This document shows, piece after piece, positions 1 to 6,657 of a stretch of DNA of 64,000 nt (position 1 is its first letter; the number at the start of each line of letters is the position of its first letter). The DNA comes from Bacteroides caccae (GTDB taxonomy: Bacteria; Bacteroidota; Bacteroidia; Bacteroidales; Bacteroidaceae). The notes below the pieces were generated by a model, which saw only the letters and a list, made by a program, of their open reading frames with translations, was not told where the DNA came from and made no database searches. Where the stretch lies: positions 1,116,001-1,180,000 of the forward strand of contig NZ_CP022412.2 of the NCBI RefSeq assembly GCF_002222615.2, written 5' to 3'. The position numbers and the translations under genes are program-made.

Positions 1-149
1 GCATCAAGATTACTCTGGAAAATGGTTCACCTGTTTATAAGAAAGAGTTGCTTGAAACACGTAACTGGGATGATAAGATGTATCTGTATCCTATACCACA
101 GACAGAATATTATAAGAATCCTAATTTAGGCCAAAATACAGGCTGGTAA
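1..149 (+). CDS. SusD-like outer-membrane glycan-binding lipoprotein, C-terminal end only
   Basis: Only the last 49 codons are present (reading frame from base 3), ending in a TAA at 147-149. The tail contains RNWDDKMYLYPIP followed by NPNLGQNTGW. This is the classic SusD/RagB C-terminus, where the family ends in a YL(W/Y)PIP block and NPNLxQNPGW. SusD proteins sit on the cell surface and pair with a TonB-dependent SusC transporter to capture oligosaccharides, so a susC is expected just left of the window. The substrate cannot be told from this fragment. A strong hairpin follows directly, so this is the end of a transcription unit and is probably not part of the GAG operon at 3.8 kb. Confidence 0.9.
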   Translation, partial: IKITLENGSPVYKKELLETRNWDDKMYLYPIPQTEYYKNPNLGQNTGW

Positions 150-156
150 ATAAAAT

Positions 157-201
157 ACGTGAGATACTGTTTCTGCTTTTCCTGCAAACAGTATCTCACG
201 T
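157..201 (+). terminator. Perfect 16-bp hairpin after susD-like gene
   Basis: ACGTGAGATACTGTTT (157-172) and its exact reverse complement (186-201) flank a 13-nt loop, starting 8 bp after the stop codon. The following sequence is AT-rich (TAAATTATT) but has no clean T tract. It is probably a transcription terminator or a 3' end-stabilising structure for the SusC/D transcript. Confidence 0.7.
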
Positions 202-309
202 TAAATTATTCAGTTTATTATCCAACTTCTGTTTTCTGCATATCAACTACCGGTTTACCTGCTCTTTACTCCTTCTTCTTGATATCATCTCGTAAAAATC
301 AGAGAAAAA

Positions 310-330
310 GACTAGCTAATAAAGCTAGTC
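310..330. repeat. Short hairpin in the 330-bp gap
   Basis: GACTAGCT (310-317) and AGCTAGTC (323-330) form an 8-bp perfect stem with a 5-nt loop. It lies between the susD-like gene and the promoter of the next gene. Apart from this hairpin, the terminator and the promoter, I see nothing else in 150-479. Confidence 0.4.
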
Positions 331-467
331 GCTTTAGGTAAGAAAACTAATTATATCAGCGATAAAAAGAAATAAAAAACGCGTTGGAATTGTTTATTAC
401 CTTAAGCTACCCTTTCGTTTTTTAATAAATTAGCTAGAAAGTGTGGTGTTTATTGGATAAGAACACT

Positions 468-475
468 TATTTTTG
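468..475 (+). promoter_or_regulatory. -7 box directly before ATG (probable leaderless transcript)
   Basis: TATTTTTG matches the Bacteroides -7 consensus TAnnTTTG and ends only 4 nt before the ATG at 480. Transcription would then start within about 2 nt of the start codon, leaving no room for a ribosome binding site. No convincing -33 TTG is seen at the usual spacing. Confidence 0.6.
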
Positions 476-479
476 CAGC

Positions 480-2390
480 ATGTTACAATTTGAGAATCAA
501 AAGATAAAGCAAATCGTTCGCAAGGCATTTCCGGTAGTAACGCTGGTTGTCATGCTATATTCTTGCGCCAGTATCGGACGTCCGGACGGTGGCCCTTATG
601 ATGAAACGCCACCCCGTTTCATCGGTAGTACACCTGCTGCCGGCGCTTTAAATAATCAGAGGACAAAAGTTTCTCTCTTGTTCGACGAATTTATAAAGTT
701 GGAAAAAGCAACAGAAAAAGTCGTTGTTTCTCCACCGCAGGTACAACAGCCCGAAATTAAAGCTTCAGGAAAGCGGATACAGGTGAACCTGCTTGATTCA
801 TTGAAAGCGAATACCACTTATACAATTGACTTTTCGGATGCGATAGTCGATAATAACGAAGGTAACCCGTTGGGTAACTTTACCTTCACCTTTTCTACCG
901 GTACGCAAATAGATACAATGGAGGTATCCGGAACGGTGCTTGACGCTTCCAATCTGGAGCCGATAAAAGGAATCCTGGTAGGATTACATTCCAACCTGAA
1001 CGATTCGGCTTTTACAAAATTGCCATTTGACCGTGTGGCACGTACCGATAGCCGGGGACGCTTCTCTATCCGTGGCGTAGCTCCTGGCAAATATCGTATT
1101 TATGGGTTAATGGATGCAGACCAGACATTTACTTTCAACCAAAAAAGTGAAGTCATTGCTTTTAACGATTCACTGGTCATTCCTCGTATGGAGGAAAGAA
1201 TCCGTATGGACACGGCTTGGGTGGACTCACTGACTTACGATACGATTGTTGAGAGGAAATATATGCATTATCTGCCGGATGATCTTATACTCCGTGCCTT
1301 TAAGGAGTTCAACTACTCACAATATTTGATTAAATCAGAACGGCTTGTTCCGCAGAAATTTACGTTCTATTTTGCCGGTCAGGCAGATACTTTACCTACA
1401 TTGAAGGGGTTGAATTTCGATGAAAGGGATGCTTTTGTTATCGAAAAGAATCCGCGGAACGATACGATCCATTATTGGTTGAAAGACTCTTTGCTTTTTA
1501 AGCAGGATACACTTGCTATCAGCCTAACTTATCTTTATACGGATACATTAAATCAATTGGTATCACGTACGGATACGTTGAATCTGGTTTCGAAGCAAAA
1601 ATATAAGAAGGAAGAACCGGAGAAAAAGAAAAAAAAGAAAAAGAAAGATGAAGAAGATGAGCCGGAACCAACCAAATTCTTGCCGGTGAATGTCGGTGCA
1701 CCTTCATCAATGGATGTATACGGTTCTATATCTTTGACTTTTGATGAACCGATTGCCCGTTTTGATAGTGCGGCGATTCATCTGAAAGAAAAGGTGGATA
1801 CGCTTTGGAAAGATATACCATTTGAGTTTGAACAAGATTCTTTGAATCTGAAAAGATTCAACTTGTATTATGACTGGGAACCGGGTAATGAATATGAGTT
1901 CTCGGTAGACTCGACTGCATTCCATGGTATATATGGCTTGTTCACCGATAAAATAAAGCAGGGCTTCAAAGTACGTAAACTGGAAGAATATGCCAGTATC
2001 ACCTTTCTGGTGACAGGAGCAGACTCTACTGCTTTTGTAGAATTGTTGGATGCTCAAGATAAAGTGGTGCGCCAGAGAAGGTTAACGGACGGAGGGTATG
2101 CAGACTTTTATTTTTTGAATCCTGGTAAATATTGTGCCCGACTGGTGAACGACCGGAATGGAAATGGAATCTGGGATACTGGTAACTTTGAAAAAGGAGA
2201 ACAACCTGAGGAAGTGTATTATTACAATATGATCTTGGAGCCGAAGGCAAACTGGGACTTAGATAAGCAATCATGGGATATTCACGCAATTCCGCTAGAT
2301 AAGCAGAAACTGGACGAACTTAAAAAACAAAAACCGGATGAAGACAAGAAAAAGAAAGATAGAGATAGGAATAGTCAGCGACGTCGCTAA
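480..2390 (+). CDS. Ig-like (Big_5/SbsA-type) domain lipoprotein, conserved in Bacteroidetes
   Basis: 636 aa from the ATG at 480. An upstream GTG at 441 is less likely because the -7 box lies between it and 480. The N-terminus has basic residues, then a hydrophobic stretch ending LYSC, giving a lipobox with Cys29. After it, GGPYDETPP followed by an Ig-like fold is typical of Bacteroidetes proteins with a bacterial Ig-like domain (about residues 35-130), then a CNA_B-like segment and further beta-rich modules. Around residues 395-405 there is a lysine run followed by acidic residues, and the C-terminus is strongly basic (KKKKDRDRNSQRRR). It is presumably an envelope lipoprotein of unknown exact role. 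It overlaps the next gene (DUF3108) by 53 bp, and the two are probably co-transcribed. Confidence 0.82.
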   Translation: MLQFENQKIKQIVRKAFPVVTLVVMLYSCASIGRPDGGPYDETPPRFIGSTPAAGALNNQRTKVSLLFDEFIKLEKATEKVVVSPPQVQQPEIKASGKRIQVNLLDSLKANTTYTIDFSDAIVDNNEGNPLGNFTFTFSTGTQIDTMEVSGTVLDASNLEPIKGILVGLHSNLNDSAFTKLPFDRVARTDSRGRFSIRGVAPGKYRIYGLMDADQTFTFNQKSEVIAFNDSLVIPRMEERIRMDTAWVDSLTYDTIVERKYMHYLPDDLILRAFKEFNYSQYLIKSERLVPQKFTFYFAGQADTLPTLKGLNFDERDAFVIEKNPRNDTIHYWLKDSLLFKQDTLAISLTYLYTDTLNQLVSRTDTLNLVSKQKYKKEEPEKKKKKKKKDEEDEPEPTKFLPVNVGAPSSMDVYGSISLTFDEPIARFDSAAIHLKEKVDTLWKDIPFEFEQDSLNLKRFNLYYDWEPGNEYEFSVDSTAFHGIYGLFTDKIKQGFKVRKLEEYASITFLVTGADSTAFVELLDAQDKVVRQRRLTDGGYADFYFLNPGKYCARLVNDRNGNGIWDTGNFEKGEQPEEVYYYNMILEPKANWDLDKQSWDIHAIPLDKQKLDELKKQKPDEDKKKKDRDRNSQRRR

Positions 2391-3210
2391 TTTTCGACGA
2401 AAAATTATAATTGGATTAGCGACATTGCTAATGGGAATCTTTGTTCTTCCTGCCAGTGCCCAGTGCGAAGCTAAGAACGATGCATTCAAATCCGGTGAGC
2501 ACGTGATGTACGACTTGTACTTTAACTGGAAGTTTGTATGGGTGAAAGCCGGATTGGCCAGTTTGACAACGAACGCAACTACTTACCACTCGGAGCCTGC
2601 CTATCGTATCAATCTGCTGGCTTTGGGCAGTAAGCGGGCGGATTTCTTCTTTAAAATGCGGGATACGCTGACTTGTGTAATAGGTGAAAAACTCGAACCG
2701 CATTATTTCCGCAAAGGTGCCGAGGAAGGAAAACGTTATACGGTTGATGAGGCTTGGTTTTCTTATAAGGATGGTCTTTGTTTTGCCAATCAGAAGCGTA
2801 CATACCGGGACGGATCCGTCACCGAGTCGGAAGAAAGTGACAGCCGTTGTATCTACGATATGTTGAGCATCTTGGCACAGGCACGTTCTTATGATCCTAG
2901 TGATTATAAAGTAGGGGATAAAATTAAATTTCCTATGGCTACCGGACGTAAAGTGGAGGAGCAAACGCTTATCTATCGTGGAAAAGAAAATGTGAAAGCT
3001 GAGAACGGGGTTACTTATCGTTGCCTGATCTTTTCGTTAGTCGAGTATGACAAGAAAGGAAAAGAAAAAGAGGTGATTACTTTTTTTGTGACTGATGATT
3101 TAAATCACCTTCCTGTCCGCTTGGATTTATTCCTGAATTTTGGTTCGGCAAAAGCATTCTTGAATAGTGTAACCGGCAATCGTCACCCGTTGACCTCTAT
3201 TGTTAAATAA
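2338..3210 (+). CDS. DUF3108 domain-containing exported protein
   Basis: 290 aa. An unusually long positive N-region (about 21 residues) is followed by a hydrophobic core IIIGLATLLMGIFVLPASAQ, which reads as a Sec signal peptide with cleavage near ASAQ. The mature part begins with a GEHVMYDLYFNWKFVWVKAG block, typical of DUF3108 periplasmic or outer-membrane-associated proteins of Bacteroidetes and Proteobacteria. The start overlaps the preceding lipoprotein gene by 53 bp. The next in-frame ATG (2431) would cut off most of the signal peptide, so 2338 is preferred. No enzymatic motif is visible. It is likely co-expressed with the upstream lipoprotein, and a strong terminator follows at 3224-3274. 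Confidence 0.8.
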   Translation: MKTRKRKIEIGIVSDVANFRRKIIIGLATLLMGIFVLPASAQCEAKNDAFKSGEHVMYDLYFNWKFVWVKAGLASLTTNATTYHSEPAYRINLLALGSKRADFFFKMRDTLTCVIGEKLEPHYFRKGAEEGKRYTVDEAWFSYKDGLCFANQKRTYRDGSVTESEESDSRCIYDMLSILAQARSYDPSDYKVGDKIKFPMATGRKVEEQTLIYRGKENVKAENGVTYRCLIFSLVEYDKKGKEKEVITFFVTDDLNHLPVRLDLFLNFGSAKAFLNSVTGNRHPLTSIVK

Positions 3211-3223
3211 ATCAAGAGAAAAG

Positions 3224-3274
3224 TCGGAGAGCCGGAAGTTGCCTGTAAAGGTTCTTCCGGCTCTCCGATTTTTT
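3224..3274 (+). terminator. Intrinsic terminator after DUF3108 gene
   Basis: TCGGAGAGCCGGAAG (3224-3238) pairs perfectly with 3254-3268 across a 15-nt loop and is followed by six T residues. It lies between convergent genes and reaches the stop codon of the thioesterase on the other strand, so it may also act on that transcript. Confidence 0.93.
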
Positions 3275-3683
3275 ATTTTTGAATTTCGAAAGGTACTTTC
3301 TGTTCTTTTCTGAATACGCTTGATTCAAAAGTAGCAATTAAGTCCCCGTTCTGGTTTGTCACGTCGACTTGGTAACAGCCTGTACTTCGTCCGATATAGC
3401 GTTCGTGCGCTTCGGCATAAAGTGTATCGCCCGGTCCGCTTGCCCGTAGAAAAGTGATGTTGGAGGAGAGAGAGAAGGCTAGTGTACCGTGTGAGTTGGC
3501 TGCTGCGGCAAGCGCAAGGTCTGCTAGTGTAAAGATAGCTCCTCCCTGAGTCCGTGCGCCTGCATTAAGATGCTCCGGCTTTATTTCTAATTTGGCTTTA
3601 CTATACCCTTCACGTACTTCCAGCAGCACTACACCTGCGTTTTCGGCGAAAAGATCATTTTTGAAGAATTCTTGTGGAGTCAT
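3273..3683 (-). CDS. Hotdog-fold PaaI-type acyl-CoA thioesterase
   Basis: 136 aa starting at MTPQEFF. A start at 3722 is possible but would lie upstream of the -7 box at 3711-3718, so 3683 is preferred. The block HLNAGARTQGGAIFTLAD with AAAANSHG is the PaaI/YdiI-like hotdog thioesterase signature: an N or H active-site region, then GG and the catalytic-helix D. The family hydrolyses acyl- or aryl-CoA thioesters in the cytoplasm, usually as a tetramer. It is a single gene divergent from the GAG operon. The natural substrate is unknown. Confidence 0.85.
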   Translation of the reverse strand: MTPQEFFKNDLFAENAGVVLLEVREGYSKAKLEIKPEHLNAGARTQGGAIFTLADLALAAAANSHGTLAFSLSSNITFLRASGPGDTLYAEAHERYIGRSTGCYQVDVTNQNGDLIATFESSVFRKEQKVPFEIQK

Positions 3684-3710
3684 GGTCTTTATAATTTTGA
3701 TATTTCCTTG

Positions 3711-3718
3711 CAAATGTA
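3711..3718 (-). promoter_or_regulatory. -7 box for thioesterase gene
   Basis: TACATTTG on the minus strand fits TAnnTTTG and lies 28 bp upstream of the ATG at 3683. No clear -33 element. Confidence 0.55.
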
Positions 3719-3773
3719 CCAAATTTGTCCCTCATTTGGATTATTTAGGTCGGTCTATTCTTGTTGAATGCAT

Positions 3774-3781
3774 TATTTTTG
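3774..3781 (+). promoter_or_regulatory. -7 box for the GH88-sulfatase-PL8 operon
   Basis: TATTTTTG fits the -7 consensus, about 40 bp before the GH88 start. The -33 position is poor, as expected for an activator-dependent polysaccharide-utilisation promoter. The activator (hybrid two-component or SusR-like) is not in this window. Confidence 0.55.
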
Positions 3782-3822
3782 CAATCAGATAATTAATCAC
3801 TTAACAAAATAATCCGTGTATT

Positions 3823-5025
3823 ATGAAAACAATTCTTAGCGCATTAGGACTATCCCTTCTGATCTTTACGAGTTGCGGTGGACAGAAAAAAGTTGAAGTA
3901 GACTTTATCCAGGACAACATCGACAACGCAGTGGCACAAAACACGATTCAAACGGATATTATCGAGAAATCAGGTAAAATCCTAAATCCGAGAACTATCA
4001 ATAAAGACGGTAGTATATCTTATATACCTATTGACGACTGGTGTTCCGGTTTCTTTCCCGGCAGTATGTGGCTGACTTATAACTTGACCGGAGATCAAAA
4101 ATGGTTACCGTTGGCTGAAAAGTATACAGAGGCCCTTGATTCTGTGAAGCATCTGAAATGGCACCATGATGTAGGCTTCATGATTGGCTGCAGCTATCTG
4201 AACGGATACCGTATGGCAGACAAGAAAGAATATAAAGATGTAATCATTGAAACGGCAAAATCTCTTTCTACCCGTTTCCGCCCGAATGCAGGTGTTATTC
4301 AGTCATGGGATGCCGATAGAGGCTGGCAAGGAACGCGCGGTTGGAAATGTCCGGTGATTATCGACAATATGATGAATCTCGAATTACTGTTCGAGGCAAC
4401 CGCTTTTTCCGGTGACTCTACTTTCTATAATATTGCAGTGAAACATGCGGATACGACCATGGCTCATCACTTCCGTCCGGACAACAGTTGTTATCATGTT
4501 GTGGATTATGATCCCGAAACAGGCGAAGTGCGTAAGAGACAAACAGCGCAGGGATATGCGGACGAATCCGCCTGGGCTCGCGGACAGGCCTGGGCCTTGT
4601 ACGGATATACTACTTGTTACCGCTACACTAAAGATAAGAAGTATCTCGACCAGGCGCAAAAAGTATATAACTTCATCTTTACGAATAAGAACCTGCCGGA
4701 AGATCTCGTTCCTTACTGGGATTATGATGCTCCGAACATCCCGAATGAACCGCGTGATGCTTCTGCCGCTGCTTGTACGGCTTCCGCCCTTTACGAACTG
4801 GACGGTTATCTGCCGGGCAATCATTACAAGGAAACTGCTGATAAGATCATGGAAAGCTTGGGCTCACCCGCTTATCGTGCTAAAGTTGGAACAAATGGAA
4901 ACTTTATCCTGATGCACTCGGTAGGCAGTATCCCTCACGGACAGGAGATTGATGTTCCTTTGAATTATGCCGACTATTACTTCTTGGAAGGACTGATGCG
5001 CAAAAGAGACTTGGAAAAGAAATAA
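3823..5025 (+). CDS. Unsaturated glucuronyl hydrolase, glycoside hydrolase family 88
   Basis: 400 aa. Signal sequence ends LLIFTSC, a lipobox with Cys18, so this is probably a periplasm-facing lipoprotein. The (alpha/alpha)6-barrel landmarks of GH88 are present: WCSGFFPGSMW near residue 73, WHHDVGF with Asp116, and IDNMMNLELLF with Asp181. The two aspartates correspond to the catalytic Asp88/Asp149 pair of Bacillus UGL. GH88 removes the 4,5-unsaturated uronic acid from lyase-made disaccharides by hydrating the double bond. It is the first gene of a three-gene operon with a sulfatase and a PL8 lyase, so the substrate is most likely unsaturated chondroitin or hyaluronan disaccharides. It resembles BT_3348 of B. 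thetaiotaomicron (recalled, not searched). Confidence 0.93.
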   Translation: MKTILSALGLSLLIFTSCGGQKKVEVDFIQDNIDNAVAQNTIQTDIIEKSGKILNPRTINKDGSISYIPIDDWCSGFFPGSMWLTYNLTGDQKWLPLAEKYTEALDSVKHLKWHHDVGFMIGCSYLNGYRMADKKEYKDVIIETAKSLSTRFRPNAGVIQSWDADRGWQGTRGWKCPVIIDNMMNLELLFEATAFSGDSTFYNIAVKHADTTMAHHFRPDNSCYHVVDYDPETGEVRKRQTAQGYADESAWARGQAWALYGYTTCYRYTKDKKYLDQAQKVYNFIFTNKNLPEDLVPYWDYDAPNIPNEPRDASAAACTASALYELDGYLPGNHYKETADKIMESLGSPAYRAKVGTNGNFILMHSVGSIPHGQEIDVPLNYADYYFLEGLMRKRDLEKK

Positions 5026-5069
5026 TAAGGTTATCGTTTATTATTTATCATCTTATAACTTAAATATAT

Positions 5070-6617
5070 ATGAAACCTATAAATCTTTTGGTGGGAGGCC
5101 TGACACTGTTTACGGCACAGGGTTGCAAGGCTCCGAAGCAAGTAGTCGAACAATCGGAACATCCCAATATTATTTATGTATTTCCGGACCAGTACCGTAA
5201 TCAGGCAATGGGCTTCTGGAGTCAGGATGGATTCCGGGATAAAGTAAATTTTGAGGGAGATCCCGTACATACCCCCAATCTGGATGCATTTGCACGGGAG
5301 TCTATGGTTCTGACCTCCGCGCAAAGCAACTGTCCGTTGAGTAGCCCTCATCGGGGAATGTTGCTGACCGGTATGTATCCGAACCGTAGCGGAGTGCCTT
5401 TAAATTGCAACTCTACACGTCCGATCAGTTCTTTGCGTGAGGATGCGGAGTGCATCGGTGATGTATTTAGCAAAGCTGGTTATGATTGTGCTTATTTCGG
5501 TAAACTTCATGCAGATTTTCCCACTCCGAATGATCCCGAACATCCGGGACAATATGTAGAATCCAAACGTCCTGTGTGGGATGCCTATACACCGAAAGAG
5601 CGTCGTCATGGTTTCAACTACTGGTATTCTTATGGCACGTTTGATGAACATAAGAATCCGCATTACTGGGATACGGACGGTAAAAGGCACGATCCGAAAG
5701 AATGGTCACCTCTGCATGAATCCGGAAAAGTTGTATCTTATTTGAAAAACGAAGGTAATGTGCGTGATACAAAGAAGCCTTTCTTTATCATGGTAGGGAT
5801 GAATCCTCCTCATAGTCCGTATCGTTCATTGGATGATTGCGAAGAGCAGGACTTTGATCTTTATAAAAACCAACCTTTAGACAGTCTGTTGATTCGTCCT
5901 AATGTTGACCTGAAAATGAAGAAAGCCGAATCAGCCCGTTATTATTTCGCTTCCGTGACCGGGGTAGACCGTGCTTTCGGACAGATTCTGGAAACACTGA
6001 AAGAGATGGGGCTGGATAAGAATACAGTCGTTATTTTTGCCTCCGATCATGGTGAAACGATGTGTAGCCAACGTACGGATGATCCGAAGAATTCGCCTTA
6101 CTCAGAGTCAATGAATATCCCGTTTCTGGTTCGTTTCCCGGATAAGATTCAGCCGCGGGTAGATGACTTGCTGCTTTCCGCTCCTGACATAATGCCTACT
6201 GTGCTCGGACTGTGCGGATTGGGTGATTCAATTCCGGCAGAAGTGCAGGGACGTAACTTTGCCCCTCTTTTCTTCGATGAAAAGGCTGAAATTGTTCGTC
6301 CTACCGGTGCTTTGTACATTCAGAATATAGATGGTGAAAAGGACGAAAACGGCTTGGTAAAAACTTACTTTCCTTCATCACGAGGTATTAAGACTGCGGA
6401 CTATACATTGGCTCTGTACATCGACCGTAAGACAAAACAGTTAAAGAAAAGTCTTTTATTCAATGACGCGAAAGACCCGTATCAGTTGAACAATCTACCT
6501 TTGGAAGAAAACAAGGAAATAGTGGCACAACTTTATCGTGAAATGGGTGCTATGTTGAAAGAAATCAACGATCCTTGGTATACGGAGAAGATTTTATCGG
6601 ACAAAATACCTTATTAA
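5070..6617 (+). CDS. Family S1 sulfatase, serine-type, probably acting on glycosaminoglycan sulfate
   Basis: 515 aa. The N-terminus is hydrophobic with a possible lipobox (AQGC, Cys19). IIYVFPDQYR gives the first metal-binding Asp40. The C/S-x-P-x-R activation motif is SSPHR at 91-95, so Ser91 would be converted to formylglycine by an anaerobic sulfatase-maturating radical-SAM enzyme (anSME), which is not in this window. GMLLTGMYPNR follows, as in canonical sulfatases, and FASDHGE near residue 325 supplies further metal ligands. Genes on either side (GH88, PL8) indicate removal of sulfate from chondroitin-sulfate oligosaccharides, probably in the periplasm. The regiospecificity (4-O or 6-O) cannot be read from the sequence. 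Confidence 0.92.
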   Translation: MKPINLLVGGLTLFTAQGCKAPKQVVEQSEHPNIIYVFPDQYRNQAMGFWSQDGFRDKVNFEGDPVHTPNLDAFARESMVLTSAQSNCPLSSPHRGMLLTGMYPNRSGVPLNCNSTRPISSLREDAECIGDVFSKAGYDCAYFGKLHADFPTPNDPEHPGQYVESKRPVWDAYTPKERRHGFNYWYSYGTFDEHKNPHYWDTDGKRHDPKEWSPLHESGKVVSYLKNEGNVRDTKKPFFIMVGMNPPHSPYRSLDDCEEQDFDLYKNQPLDSLLIRPNVDLKMKKAESARYYFASVTGVDRAFGQILETLKEMGLDKNTVVIFASDHGETMCSQRTDDPKNSPYSESMNIPFLVRFPDKIQPRVDDLLLSAPDIMPTVLGLCGLGDSIPAEVQGRNFAPLFFDEKAEIVRPTGALYIQNIDGEKDENGLVKTYFPSSRGIKTADYTLALYIDRKTKQLKKSLLFNDAKDPYQLNNLPLEENKEIVAQLYREMGAMLKEINDPWYTEKILSDKIPY

Positions 6618-6657
6618 GCAGTAGTTGGTTACTGTTTGACCATTTAATAATGACACA

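Noticed and set aside
441..479. GTG start at 441 extending the first lipoprotein
   Set aside because: The -7 promoter box (468-475) lies inside this extension, and the extra residues spoil the lipoprotein signal.
1615..1660. Frameshift-prone poly-A/lysine tract in the first lipoprotein gene
   Set aside because: The run of AAG/AAA codons is interrupted by G residues and the frame continues normally, so I see no evidence of frameshifting.
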